Assembly (NCBI GenBank): GCA_017512285.1
Contig: JAFWGU010000035.1
Span: 1 to 64,000 of the forward strand
Origin: Erysipelotrichaceae bacterium
GTDB lineage: Bacteria; Bacillota_I; Bacilli_A; Erysipelotrichales; Erysipelotrichaceae
DNA length: 64,000 nt
Direction of reading: 5' to 3'
Under the pieces are notes generated by a model, which saw only the letters and a list, made by a program, of their open reading frames with translations, had not been told where the DNA came from and made no database searches. The position numbers and the translations under genes are program-made. Shown in pieces: positions 24,062 through 32,898 of this stretch; positions within the stretch are counted from its first letter, which is position 1, and each line of letters starts with the position of its first letter.

Positions 24062-24562
24062 ATGAATAACAAGACAAGAGACTTAGTTTACATGGCATTA
24101 TATGCCGCATTGTTCATCGCGCTTGACCAGATAACACTGTTCAGAATGCCTCAGGGAGGATCGATCAACCTGAGCAGCGTTGCTCTGCTACTGGCCTCAT
24201 ACCATTTCGGCTGGAAGAAGGGGGCTATGGTTGCCCTGGTAGCCAACGGCTTACTGTATGTTACGGGTTCAATGAACTTCTACGGCAGTGTCATCAGTCT
24301 GTTCTTTGACTATATCTTTGCCTATACGGCATACGGCTTTGCCTCACTGTTCCCGAATGTTTCTCATTTCTATACCGGCATCGTCATCACCAGCCTGATC
24401 AGACTGGCCTGCTCAACATTCAGCGGATGTGTTGCCTGGGAAACACCATTCTGGGCATCACTGGCATATAATGCCGAATACATACTGCCTGTGGCAGCCA
24501 TTGACGTGATTCTGGTTCCAATCATCTTTGAGAAGCTGAAGCCGGTCCTGAGGAAGGATTAA
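24062..24562 (+). CDS. thiT: Energy-coupled thiamine transporter S component
   Basis: A 166-residue membrane protein with about six hydrophobic helices, the substrate-binding subunit of an ECF-type importer for thiamine. The N-terminal LVYMALYAALFIALDQI, the Q-GGS-INLSSVALLLASYHFGWKKG segment and the CVAWETPFWASLAYNAEY loop are ThiT-like. TPP riboswitch control confirms the substrate class. The energising EcfAA'T module is not in this window. The gene is followed after 1 nt by a DUF402 gene. Confidence 0.92.
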   Translation: MNNKTRDLVYMALYAALFIALDQITLFRMPQGGSINLSSVALLLASYHFGWKKGAMVALVANGLLYVTGSMNFYGSVISLFFDYIFAYTAYGFASLFPNVSHFYTGIVITSLIRLACSTFSGCVAWETPFWASLAYNAEYILPVAAIDVILVPIIFEKLKPVLRKD

Positions 24563-24563
24563 G

Positions 24564-25106
24564 ATGCATCCGGAGTCAGGTACTTACGTCAGCATATACA
24601 GTTTCAAGCATGACGGTCATGTCAGACGCAGCTGGGACCAGGGTTTTGTCCTGGAAAGCGACGACCGTCATTTTGTCATTGTGACAAACAAGACCTGGGT
24701 CGTTGATGACGACGGTCATCACTGGTACACCAGGGAGCCTGCGATCTGCTATTTCTATGGTGACAGATGGTTCAACGTCATTGCCATGATGCGGGAGACA
24801 GGCATTTACTATTACTGCAATCTGGCTTCTCCAGCCATATATGACGGGGAAGCTGTCAAGTACATAGACTATGATCTCGATTACAAGATCTTTCCGGACG
24901 GTTCAATCATCCTTCTTGATGAAGATGAGTATGAACAGCACAGAAAGAGCATGAACTATCCAGAGGAAATCGACGGGATCCTCAGAAAATACATGAAGAT
25001 GATCAGGGAACTCTATGAAAACGGAGAGGCTCCGTTTAACCGCGAATACAATGAGAGGCAGTTTCAGCAGTATCTTGATAAATTATCAAAACAGCAGGTT
25101 TTGTGA
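24564..25106 (+). CDS. DUF402 protein, probable nucleoside tri/diphosphatase
   Basis: A 180-residue DUF402 protein. YVSIYSFKHDGHVRRSW at the N-terminus, TWVVDDDGHHWYTREPAICYFYG, YIDYDLDYKIFPDGSIILLDEDEYEQH are the hallmark acidic/metal-binding elements of the Ntdp-type phosphatases (B. subtilis YgaC, S. aureus Ntdp), which hydrolyse NTPs and NDPs. Length matches. It starts 1 nt after the thiT stop, so it shares the TPP-controlled transcript. A second role in RNA or nucleotide turnover cannot be excluded. Confidence 0.8.
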   Translation: MHPESGTYVSIYSFKHDGHVRRSWDQGFVLESDDRHFVIVTNKTWVVDDDGHHWYTREPAICYFYGDRWFNVIAMMRETGIYYYCNLASPAIYDGEAVKYIDYDLDYKIFPDGSIILLDEDEYEQHRKSMNYPEEIDGILRKYMKMIRELYENGEAPFNREYNERQFQQYLDKLSKQQVL

Positions 25107-25139
25107 TAGAATGAAGGCAGAACAGGTGGATATGATAAT

Positions 25140-25802
25140 ATGAAGAAAGTTATAGCTATTGTTGATGACGAGAAGGACCTGAACGAACTGATGAAGAGCT
25201 ATCTGGAAAAGGAAGGCTATGAAGTACGTTCTTATTATACCTACGAGGATGCCGAAGCCCACATCTACGATGATGATGTTCATCTGTGGATGCTTGACAT
25301 AATGCTTGATGAAAAGAGCGGATTTGATCTGTTTGAACTGATCAAGAATCAGGGCAGGGAGATACCGGTCGTTTTCATCAGCGCCAGAGACAAGGAATTT
25401 GACCGCATCATCGGCCTGGAAAAGGGCAGTGATGATTACATAACAAAGCCATTTAACATGAAGGAAGTAGTTCTGAGAGTCAACAACATCATCAGACGTT
25501 CATACCGTGACGATCTGCAGCTGGAAGTTGACGGTTATCTTATCGATGAAAAGCAGCGCAAGGTATCTTCACCTAACCTGGCCAATGACATCGACCTGAC
25601 GACCAAGGAATTTGAACTGCTCATACTGTTCGTACATAACAAGGGAACTGCCTTCTCCAGAGAAGACATTCTCAACAAGATATGGGGTACTGATTATTTC
25701 GGCAGCGACAGAGTTGTCGATGATACCCTCAGAAGGCTGAGAAAGAAAATGCCGGATCTTAACATTCATACCCTGTATGGATTCGGATACAGGTTGGATT
25801 AA
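25140..25802 (+). CDS. cssR: CssR-like response regulator, OmpR family
   Basis: A 220-residue response regulator: receiver domain (about 1-120) with acidic pocket Asp9/Asp10, phospho-acceptor Asp53 in LWMLDIML and TKPF near 103-106, then an OmpR/PhoB winged helix (TTKEFELLILFVHNKGTAFSREDILNKIWG and DDTLRRLRKKM as separate motifs). The wording HLWMLDIML, VVFISARD, FGSDRVVDD and YGFGYR follows B. subtilis CssR closely. CssR controls quality-control proteases in secretion stress. One-base overlap with the kinase gene. Confidence 0.85.
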   Translation: MKKVIAIVDDEKDLNELMKSYLEKEGYEVRSYYTYEDAEAHIYDDDVHLWMLDIMLDEKSGFDLFELIKNQGREIPVVFISARDKEFDRIIGLEKGSDDYITKPFNMKEVVLRVNNIIRRSYRDDLQLEVDGYLIDEKQRKVSSPNLANDIDLTTKEFELLILFVHNKGTAFSREDILNKIWGTDYFGSDRVVDDTLRRLRKKMPDLNIHTLYGFGYRLD

Positions 25803-27187
25803 TGCGAAAGTTTTTCCGTTGGATAGCTGAGCTGTCACTGATACAGCAGCTGACATTCATAATGGTAATGGTAGCCTTTGTCATCTTAGGCTTTTTCAAC
25901 GTGTACATGAAGGGAAATGTCACTGATTTCGTCAACAGCCAGGTCATGGACATTCTGAGAACTTCACAGAATACCATAGTTTCCAGAGTGGAATCCTCCA
26001 GCATGGGTACCAGTGAGATCGGCGCCGATGCTCAGGTATCTCATTTCGTGTATACCAGGGACACCCTGAGCCTGCAGGTCAGTAACAATACCTATTCCTC
26101 TTCATTCCAGGATGAGGTAAATAACCTGTCCCAGCAGCTTGAGGAGAGCTGGAGTGAGGGCATTACCGAGATCAATGATACCAGATACTATTACCGTTCA
26201 TACCGCATTGACAATAACAGGGTAATAGTCTCCATAATTGACTATGCCTATGGCCAGAACATTGAGAATACCCTGATCAGACGACTGTCAGATACCACGT
26301 CAATAGTGGTTACCGTACTGTTTGTTCTCATCTTCTTCTGGACACTGTCGATCATCACGCCGCTTCAGCAGATCCGTACCTACATTGACAAGATGAGGAA
26401 GGGTGAGGAGGCAACGCTGAACGTTGACAGAAAAGATGAGATTGGCGATCTGGCCAGAGAGCTTGTCTCGCTTCAGGAGGAACTGAAGAGACAGGAGGAG
26501 ACCAAGGAGGAAATGGTTCATAACATTTCCCATGACCTCAAGACTCCTATCGCCACTATCAAGTCCTATGCTGAAAGCATCAAGGACGGCATATATCCGT
26601 ATGATACGCTGGAAAAGAGCGTTGACGTCATCATAGAAAACTCAGAACGTCTGGAACAGAAGGTATACAGTCTGCTGTTTTTGAACCGTCTGGATTACAT
26701 GATGGATCAGGCAAGGGAGACTGAAAAGACCACCGGCATGAAGGAAACCATCGAGAAGGTACTGCTTTCACTTAAGATGATCAGACCGGAAGTTACAATT
26801 GAGTGCGATCTGCAGGAAGGTGAATTCAGAGGCGATGAGGAATCATGGCGAATAGTCGTTGAAAACCTGCTTGACAATGCCTTAAGGTATGCCGAAAGCA
26901 GAATAGACATCACATTCAGACCGGGAGCCCTGGCCATCAGCAATGACGGTCCAAGCATCTCTGAAGAAAGAATGCAGAAGCTGTTCAGGCCGTTTGAAAA
27001 GGGAACCAAGGGCAAGTTCGGACTTGGCCTTAGCATCTGCAGCAAGGTGGCTCATGCCTATGGCTATAGCATTGAGGCTGAGAACCTGGAAAAGGGGGTT
27101 GTCTTCAGGATAACTGACAGGGAAAAGCCGAAGAAGGAATCAAGGAAGAAGAGCAAGGCTGCAAAGGAAACGGAGGCAGTCAAATAG
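25802..27187 (+). CDS. cssS: CssS-like sensor histidine kinase
   Basis: A 461-residue membrane kinase: TM helix at about 13-34, extracellular sensor of about 125 residues, TM helix at about 160-182, HAMP linker (about 183-235), HisKA with phospho-His near 244 (HNISHDLKTPIATIKSY) and HATPase with N box DNALRYAE and G box KGKFGLGLS. The C-terminus carries an extra Lys-rich tail of about 25 residues. It starts on the last base of the CssR stop (TAATG). The pair senses envelope or secretion stress by analogy; no HtrA gene is adjacent. Confidence 0.88.
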   Translation: MRKFFRWIAELSLIQQLTFIMVMVAFVILGFFNVYMKGNVTDFVNSQVMDILRTSQNTIVSRVESSSMGTSEIGADAQVSHFVYTRDTLSLQVSNNTYSSSFQDEVNNLSQQLEESWSEGITEINDTRYYYRSYRIDNNRVIVSIIDYAYGQNIENTLIRRLSDTTSIVVTVLFVLIFFWTLSIITPLQQIRTYIDKMRKGEEATLNVDRKDEIGDLARELVSLQEELKRQEETKEEMVHNISHDLKTPIATIKSYAESIKDGIYPYDTLEKSVDVIIENSERLEQKVYSLLFLNRLDYMMDQARETEKTTGMKETIEKVLLSLKMIRPEVTIECDLQEGEFRGDEESWRIVVENLLDNALRYAESRIDITFRPGALAISNDGPSISEERMQKLFRPFEKGTKGKFGLGLSICSKVAHAYGYSIEAENLEKGVVFRITDREKPKKESRKKSKAAKETEAVK

Positions 27188-27289
27188 CCTGGATGGAATT
27201 GAAAGAACTGTCGTTTTATGATAGTTTAATAGTAGAGATTATAAAATCAGAATAATAGACTGAAAGCATAAGAAAGGGAGGATTTTATA

Positions 27290-28000
27290 ATGAGTACACC
27301 TCATAACAGTGCAAAAAAGGGCGACATCGCAAAAATCGTTTTGATGCCGGGAGATCCGCTTAGAGCCAAGTTCGTTGCCGAGACATTCCTGGATGATCCG
27401 GTTGAATTCAACCATGTCAGAGGAATGCTGGGATATACAGGCACCTATAAGGGACATAAGGTATCGGTAATGGGTTCAGGCATGGGCATGCCAAGCATCG
27501 GTATTTATTCATATGAACTGTTCAAATTCTATGACGTAGACGCCATCATCCGTATCGGTACGACAGGGGCCATGGTTCCTGAAGTTCACATCTATGACAT
27601 CGTCCTGGCCAAGAATGCTTACAGCAAGTCAACATATGCTCAGGTTCAGAATGGGGACATGGAAGAGATCCAGTGGCCTGATGAAGCACTGAATGAAGAG
27701 ATCAGAAAGTCCGCAGCCAAGTTAGGTTATCCAATGGTTGAGGGAACCATCAGCTCAAGTGACGTATTCTACATTGACACACCTGAGTTTGACCCAAATT
27801 ATGCCAAGTACGGCTGTGTATGCGCTGAAATGGAATCATTTGCCTTATTCCACAATGCCAAGGCATTGGGCAAGAAGGCAGCATGTCTGTTAACAGTATC
27901 TGACTCCATCGTAACCGGTGAGGAAACAACGGCTGAGGAAAGACAGCTGGCCTTCACCAAGATGATGGAAATTGCCCTGGAAACGGCACTTAAATATTAA
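27290..28000 (+). CDS. deoD: Purine-nucleoside phosphorylase DeoD type
   Basis: A 236-residue hexameric-type nucleoside phosphorylase that splits purine (deoxy)nucleosides with phosphate for salvage. MPGDPLRAKFVAE at the N-terminus, the GSGMGMPSIGIYSYELF phosphate/ribose motif, RIGTTGAM and EMESFALF are all present; the catalytic Asp is in TVSDSIVTGEE. GGGAGG precedes the ATG. Monocistronic with its own terminator. No deoB or pdp gene adjoins it. Confidence 0.96.
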   Translation: MSTPHNSAKKGDIAKIVLMPGDPLRAKFVAETFLDDPVEFNHVRGMLGYTGTYKGHKVSVMGSGMGMPSIGIYSYELFKFYDVDAIIRIGTTGAMVPEVHIYDIVLAKNAYSKSTYAQVQNGDMEEIQWPDEALNEEIRKSAAKLGYPMVEGTISSSDVFYIDTPEFDPNYAKYGCVCAEMESFALFHNAKALGKKAACLLTVSDSIVTGEETTAEERQLAFTKMMEIALETALKY

Positions 28001-28010
28001 GAGTTTGGGA

Positions 28011-28037
28011 AAAGACCGGTTCGCCGGTCTTTTTTTA
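28011..28037 (+). terminator. Intrinsic terminator of deoD
   Basis: AAAGACCGG (28011-28019), loop TTCG, CCGGTCTTT (28024-28032) and further T. Confidence 0.9.
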
Positions 28038-28117
28038 TGGGAAATTCCGTACGGGTTTGAAATGACATGGTAAATAATATATAATCTAATGGATTTATAT
28101 CAAGGGTGCGTTTTATT

Positions 28118-29527
28118 ATGGCAAAAAAGAAGAAAGAGAAGAATAAGATCAAGATCGGATTTCCCCAGAGAACATTCCAGGTCTTAAATACATTGTTGAT
28201 ACTGCTGATACTGGGCTTTTACCTGTACAGGGCGATCGACTTCAGAAATCAGTTCATCGCTTTATACAGTGAGGTAACCTCAGAAGAGCATCCTGTATAT
28301 CTTTCAGAAGCACTGATATCAAAGGTCATCGGCGATAACGACGGTGTATGGAAAGATGAGAACGAAAACTACCATTACCGCGGCAATCCGAAATACAACT
28401 ACGTGTCATATTCCGGAAGGATCTTCAGAGTTCTGGACATCAATACTGACGGTGAAGTCAGAATGGTTGAACAGGACAATACCGGCAGCTTCATACTGGA
28501 TGACAGCGCCACATATTCCGATTCACTGATCAGACTGTGGCTGAACACTGACCGTGACGATCAGTTCTCAGGCATCTACCAGAAATCATTAAAGGACTTT
28601 GATACCACGATGATCAGAACGGAATACTGCACTGACGTGATCGACGGCGCCGACAGCATCGGCTGCAAGTACACCAAGAACGATAACTATGTGACCATGC
28701 TGTCACTTAACGACTATAAGATGACGGGTGGGGCGGATGGCTTCCTCAATAACGGTGAAAGCTTCATGCTGATTTCCATGAACAGTGACAATGAAAACTG
28801 GTTCGTAAATGAGGACGGAAGTCTTTCCACCGGTTCCAATCCGACGCAGTTTGTCGGTATCAGAGCTGTTGTTACAACCAGATACGACCTGGCAGTACAG
28901 GGAGGTACCGGAAGAGAGAGCGATCCTTTTATCATCAGAAGATCTGATGTCATGGAAGCCAAGAACATGAACATATCCAGTTTTGTGAGTTACAGCGGCA
29001 GGTTGTGGCGTGTCGTCAGAAAGACAAATGAACTTAACATTGAGCTCATGCTTGACGGCTATCTGAATGATGAAAACGGCGAGCCGATTACCAGAAGCTT
29101 CGGCAGCAACAATCACTATTCTCCAGACAGGGGTCTTGGCTACTACCTGAACAGTGAATACATGGAATCTCTCGAGAATCATGAAAACGTGCTTGTTTCC
29201 AATGACTGGTATTACGGATCATTATCAGGTGATAACCTGTATGATTACCATGATAACTTTGCCAATACTCTCAACTGCTACGTAGCGTTGCCGAATACGG
29301 CAGTGCAGTATGTTGATGAGTATCCTGGCATCTTCATCATGGCTAACATTGATACCAATGATGATCTGGTCTACACCATAGATGATGACGGACACCTGTT
29401 TGCAGGTTTCCTGAGTTCAGAAAACAAGGTCAGACCGATGATTTGCATTAATGGATCTCTGGCAATCGAATCTGGCAGTGGAACCAGAGACAACCCTTAC
29501 ATACTTGCAGAAAGGAGTGGCGAATGA
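28118..29527 (+). CDS. Membrane-anchored protein with two VSYSGR-type modules
   Basis: A 469-residue protein with a Lys-rich cytoplasmic N-terminus, one TM helix (about 22-40) and a large extracytoplasmic part. Two similar modules begin YVSYSGRIFRVLDIN (about 95) and FVSYSGRLWRVVRKT (about 287), each followed by sequences on Leu-Asn-x-x-Y/D and acidic turns. Similar modules occur in surface proteins of Firmicutes, but I cannot name a function. The start at 28118 is preferred to GTG 28106, which overlaps the AAGGG ribosome binding site. The gene overlaps the glycosidase gene by 4 nt, suggesting a joint cell-surface role. Confidence 0.7.
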   Translation: MAKKKKEKNKIKIGFPQRTFQVLNTLLILLILGFYLYRAIDFRNQFIALYSEVTSEEHPVYLSEALISKVIGDNDGVWKDENENYHYRGNPKYNYVSYSGRIFRVLDINTDGEVRMVEQDNTGSFILDDSATYSDSLIRLWLNTDRDDQFSGIYQKSLKDFDTTMIRTEYCTDVIDGADSIGCKYTKNDNYVTMLSLNDYKMTGGADGFLNNGESFMLISMNSDNENWFVNEDGSLSTGSNPTQFVGIRAVVTTRYDLAVQGGTGRESDPFIIRRSDVMEAKNMNISSFVSYSGRLWRVVRKTNELNIELMLDGYLNDENGEPITRSFGSNNHYSPDRGLGYYLNSEYMESLENHENVLVSNDWYYGSLSGDNLYDYHDNFANTLNCYVALPNTAVQYVDEYPGIFIMANIDTNDDLVYTIDDDGHLFAGFLSSENKVRPMICINGSLAIESGSGTRDNPYILAERSGE

Positions 29528-30687
29528 TGGATAACAACAGAAAATTCGATCCTGAAGAATTCAAGACTTCTGCAGGCAGTACAGGGAGTGACCTTGACAA
29601 GACTATAAGGATCGACAGTACTGAGTCTGTACGCAGAACCGCAGTAAAGCCAGCTGAGGGCAAGGTTAGAAAAGTCAAGACGAAAAAGCAGAAAACCTGG
29701 AGGCTGGGTTTCTATACGAAATTCCTGCTGTTTGTTGACCTGTGTGCAATCATCTGCTTCTATCTGGTATACGGTTCATATGACAAGATAAGAGACTGGT
29801 ACATTACCACTGCTCTTACAACCGGTACCCATAAGTATCTGGCATACATCTTCTACGATGACGATGCCATTGCCGAAGTACTGGAAAAGAACAAGACCAT
29901 CGTATCCGGAGAATCAACAGACCTGTCTCAGATCAAGATCGTTGACAATCCTGATACAGGATATTACGCAACCGAATATGACCGTCAGATACTTCAGAGG
30001 GACGATCCCAATCAGGCATACAAGGTTCTGGAAATCAACGAAAATGGCTACAGAGGCTGGATAACGGTCATTTACCAACCGCAGAGACTGGAATTGGTAA
30101 CTTCCAGATCGAGATACGGCAGCACCATTACGATGTTTGCCGCTGACAACGACGCCATTGTTGCCATTAACGGAGGCGGATATAACCTGTTTGGTGACAA
30201 CAGTATTTCCAGCCTTGGATCGGTCATTAAGGAAGGTGTCATAATTGACAATACTTACAAAAGAGAAGAACTGGTCTGCATGGACTGGGAAGGAAAGCTG
30301 TTCCTGAAATACGGCACAGCTGATGAAGCTCTTGCCGATGGAGCCAGATGGGCACTGACCTTCGGACCATTCCTTATCGTTAATGGTGAAAAGAGCACCT
30401 TCATGGGTAATGGAGGCTATGGCGTTCAGCCAAGAACGGCGATTGGTCAGCGTAAGGATGGAGTAGTTCTGATGGTAACGATCGACGGACGTGGCTCCGG
30501 TGGTTCTGACGGTGCCAACATGGCAGAGCTTGCTGACCTGTTTGAAAGATACGGAGCATACAATGCCTCAAATCTGGATGGCGGTGGCAGCTCAATGCTG
30601 GCGATCAACGGCGAACTGGTCAATCACCCGGCAGGCTGGAACTATACCGGTGAAAGATACGTATACGATGCAATAATCTTCAGGTAG
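29524..30687 (+). CDS. Membrane-anchored phosphodiester glycosidase (NAGPA family)
   Basis: A 387-residue protein: cytoplasmic basic/acidic N-terminus, TM helix at about 62-82, then a phosphodiester glycosidase (PF09992) domain. Motifs: AIVAINGGGYN, FGPFLIVNG, GVQPRTAIGQRKDGVVLMV and the C-terminal NLDGGGSSMLAING, the most typical segment. The family includes the human uncovering enzyme and many exopolysaccharide-associated bacterial proteins. It probably trims phosphodiester-linked sugars on teichoic acid or capsule. AAGGAGTGG precedes the start; an alternative ATG lies one codon on. Confidence 0.85.
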   Translation: MMDNNRKFDPEEFKTSAGSTGSDLDKTIRIDSTESVRRTAVKPAEGKVRKVKTKKQKTWRLGFYTKFLLFVDLCAIICFYLVYGSYDKIRDWYITTALTTGTHKYLAYIFYDDDAIAEVLEKNKTIVSGESTDLSQIKIVDNPDTGYYATEYDRQILQRDDPNQAYKVLEINENGYRGWITVIYQPQRLELVTSRSRYGSTITMFAADNDAIVAINGGGYNLFGDNSISSLGSVIKEGVIIDNTYKREELVCMDWEGKLFLKYGTADEALADGARWALTFGPFLIVNGEKSTFMGNGGYGVQPRTAIGQRKDGVVLMVTIDGRGSGGSDGANMAELADLFERYGAYNASNLDGGGSSMLAINGELVNHPAGWNYTGERYVYDAIIFR

Positions 30688-30692
30688 GGAAT

Positions 30693-31418
30693 ATGGATAA
30701 GATAAAGAGACTGCAGGAAATATTTGATGACAGCAACAGAATAGTTTTCTTCACGGGTGCCGGTGTTTCCACGGAAAGCGGCATACCTGACTTCAGAAGC
30801 CAGGACGGTCTGTACAATACCAAGTACAAGTACCCGCCGGAAGAGATCATATCCCATTCATTCTTCATGAACAATCCTGAGGAATTCTACAGATTCTACA
30901 GGGACAAGATGATCTTCCTGGATGCCAAGCCAAACGCAGCTCATCTCAAGATGGCTGAACTGGAGAAGGCAGGAAAGAGTCTCGGCGTGGTAACCCAGAA
31001 CATTGACGGCCTACATGAGATGGCCGGCAGTAAGACCGTGTATGAACTTCATGGCACGATCCACCGCAACTACTGCATGAGATGCGGCAGGGAATACTCA
31101 TTACAGCACATCGTTGACAGTGATGGCATCCCGAGATGTGAATGCGGCGGCATGATCAAGCCGGATGTCGTGCTGTATGAGGAAGGGCTCGACAGCTCAG
31201 TAATGAACGGTGCCGTCAGGATGATCAATAAGGCAGACTGTCTGGTCATAACCGGGACCTCACTGGTCGTCTATCCGGCAGCTGGACTGGTATCATACTT
31301 TGAAGGCAGGTATCTTGTCGTCATTAACAAGACGCCAACGCCTAGAGACGGCATGGCTGATCTCTGCATCTACGATTCCGTAGGCAAGGTATTATCACAG
31401 ATAGAAGTAAGAGTCTGA
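30693..31418 (+). CDS. cobB: NAD-dependent protein deacylase, Sir2 family
   Basis: A 241-residue sirtuin. GAGVSTESGIPDFRS (about 22-36) binds NAD, TQNIDGLH (101-108) lies in the active site, and His120 (ELHGT) is the catalytic base. Cys128, Cys131, Cys149 and Cys151 form the zinc site. It removes acyl groups from lysines, coupling protein acylation to NAD. The start lies 5 nt after the glycosidase stop; a terminator follows directly. Confidence 0.95.
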   Translation: MDKIKRLQEIFDDSNRIVFFTGAGVSTESGIPDFRSQDGLYNTKYKYPPEEIISHSFFMNNPEEFYRFYRDKMIFLDAKPNAAHLKMAELEKAGKSLGVVTQNIDGLHEMAGSKTVYELHGTIHRNYCMRCGREYSLQHIVDSDGIPRCECGGMIKPDVVLYEEGLDSSVMNGAVRMINKADCLVITGTSLVVYPAAGLVSYFEGRYLVVINKTPTPRDGMADLCIYDSVGKVLSQIEVRV

Positions 31419-31435
31419 TTTTCAGACTCTTTTTT
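31410..31435 (+). terminator. Intrinsic terminator of cobB
   Basis: AGAGTCTGA (31410-31418) pairs with TCAGACTCT (31422-31430), then T6. It overlaps the cobB stop codon. Confidence 0.85.
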
Positions 31436-31495
31436 CGGTCAATGTACCATGATGAAGAAGAAAGATATGCCATACTTTAGAAAAGAGGTATCCAC

Positions 31496-32089
31496 ATGAA
31501 TGCATATGAAACGATAATAACCCGCCGCAGTACCAGAAAGTTCCGTAACAGAGAAGTTGATGAAAAACTGACTGATCTCATAATAGAAGCCGGCCGTCAC
31601 GCCCCTAGCGGCGGCAACAGCCAGAGCTCTCACTTCTTCGTCATCACAAACCGTGAACTGCTGGAGAAACTTGCGCTCATGGTCTCGGAAGCCTTCAGAA
31701 AGATGGAGGTTCACGAGGGAATGTACAGATCTCTTGTAACGTCAATAACCAGGTCAAAACAGGGAAACTACATCTTCCATTACGGCTGCCCAATGCTTAT
31801 TGTCGTTGCCAATAAGAAGGATTACGGCAATAACATTGCCGATTGTGCCTGTGCCCTGGAAAACATGATGATCGCGGCCAATTCACTTGATCTGGGAACC
31901 TGCTGGATCAATCAGCTGAAATGGCTTAATAAAGATGAAGGACTGCTTGAACTGTTCAAAAACCTTGGACTTGGTGAGGAAGAGAGAATATATGGAGCCC
32001 TGGCAGTTGGGTATCCTGATACAGAGGATGGACTGCCGGTAAGAACACCGCTGCCAAGAACCGGCAATAAAGTAGAATACATAAAGTAA
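31496..32089 (+). CDS. Nitroreductase family protein
   Basis: A 197-residue FMN-dependent nitroreductase-fold protein. The N-terminal RRSTRKFRNREVDEK and APSGGNSQSSHFFVI bind FMN phosphate, and ALENMMIAANSLDLGTCWINQ and ALAVGYPD complete the fold. Members reduce nitroaromatics, quinones or flavins with NAD(P)H; the natural substrate is not evident. AGAGGT lies upstream. Monocistronic. Confidence 0.9.
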   Translation: MNAYETIITRRSTRKFRNREVDEKLTDLIIEAGRHAPSGGNSQSSHFFVITNRELLEKLALMVSEAFRKMEVHEGMYRSLVTSITRSKQGNYIFHYGCPMLIVVANKKDYGNNIADCACALENMMIAANSLDLGTCWINQLKWLNKDEGLLELFKNLGLGEEERIYGALAVGYPDTEDGLPVRTPLPRTGNKVEYIK

Positions 32090-32116
32090 AAGAGCAGTTA
32101 CCTGCTCTTTTTTCCT
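32088..32116. terminator. Bidirectional terminator
   Basis: AAAAGAGCAG (32088-32097) and CTGCTCTTTT (32102-32111) form the stem between the nitroreductase gene and the convergent 32098 gene. A- and T-rich flanks allow function in both directions. It overlaps the end of the minus-strand gene. Confidence 0.8.
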
Positions 32117-32703
32117 GTATTGAGTATTGCGACCAGATCAGGATCAACGTATCCGATGTGATCCGCCGGATCAAATCTGTTTTCAAACGGGTGAATGCCG
32201 TAGTCTCTGATGAGCTTTCTGGCAATGTTGATGTTCTTGATGACCGGAGCGATCATTAACAGATCCTGATCAAGAATGTATTCATAGCTGTCTCTGTTCA
32301 GGAACCATACCGTGAACTTGTTTTCAGAAGGATAAAGCTTTATCTCGCTGGCCAGCCTGATCTCACCGTCATCGTCGTAGTCAAATACCGGGATGTCGAT
32401 CTGAGAAAGCTGCTGCCAGATCTCCAGGTTTTCCTCATCTTCCTCGGTCTCCGGATCAAATTCATAATGGATGGTCAGATTAAGAGCCTTCAGAAGGGGG
32501 TCGGAGTTTTCAACCTTCATGAAGTCCGGAAGAAGTTCCTTCTTGTAATCTATCTGTTCAAATTTCTTAATGAACTGGTAGACATTGGTTTCATGGCTGT
32601 AGACCAGGGCACCGTATTTCTGGATCTCACGGTCAAATTCCCTGATGAATTCGCAGTCAGGATCGGAAATGTCCACAATGTTGTTAAGGTATACGTTTCT
32701 CAT
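32098..32703 (-). CDS. Acidic cytosolic protein, unknown function
   Basis: A 201-residue acidic protein without signal peptide or TM segment. It has an acidic middle part (PETEEDEENLEIW) and a C-terminal stretch FENRFDPADHIGYVDPDLVAILNTGKKSR (last residues, basic tail). I do not recognise a family. The start ATG at 32703 has GGTGATTTA upstream, a weak ribosome binding site. Single gene, convergent with the nitroreductase. Confidence 0.6.
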   Translation of the reverse strand: MRNVYLNNIVDISDPDCEFIREFDREIQKYGALVYSHETNVYQFIKKFEQIDYKKELLPDFMKVENSDPLLKALNLTIHYEFDPETEEDEENLEIWQQLSQIDIPVFDYDDDGEIRLASEIKLYPSENKFTVWFLNRDSYEYILDQDLLMIAPVIKNINIARKLIRDYGIHPFENRFDPADHIGYVDPDLVAILNTGKKSR

Positions 32704-32721
32704 TAAATCACCGAAACTATT

Positions 32722-32751
32722 TTAACACAAACGTGAATAAACTGTTATAAT
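32722..32751 (+). promoter_or_regulatory. tRNA-Arg promoter
   Basis: TTAACA at 32722-32727, 18-nt spacer and TATAAT at 32746-32751, 10 nt ahead of the tRNA. Confidence 0.7.
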
Positions 32752-32760
32752 ATTAGTGCT

Positions 32761-32837
32761 GTCTCCGTAGCTCAGCTGGATAGAGCGTCCGCCTCCTAAG
32801 CGGAAGGTCAGCGGTTCGAATCCGCTCGGGGACGCCA
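32761..32837 (+). tRNA. tRNA-Arg (anticodon CCT)
   Basis: A complete cloverleaf with encoded CCA. The acceptor stem is GTCTCCG/CGGGGAC, the anticodon stem TCCGC/GCGGA encloses the loop CTCCTAA with anticodon CCT (reads AGG), and the T arm contains GGTTCGAATCC. Confidence 0.96.
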
Positions 32838-32857
32838 TTTTTGTATAATCATGCAGT

Positions 32858-32880
32858 GAGACGACAGGTTCGTCTCTTTG
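32858..32880 (+). terminator. Hairpin after tRNA-Arg
   Basis: GAGACGA (32858-32864) pairs with TCGTCTC (32870-32876), then TTTGTGTT. A weak terminator or leader hairpin; TATAAT at 32844-32849 may start a separate transcript for the MFS gene. Confidence 0.5.
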
Positions 32881-32898
32881 TGTTGAAAGGAAACTGAC

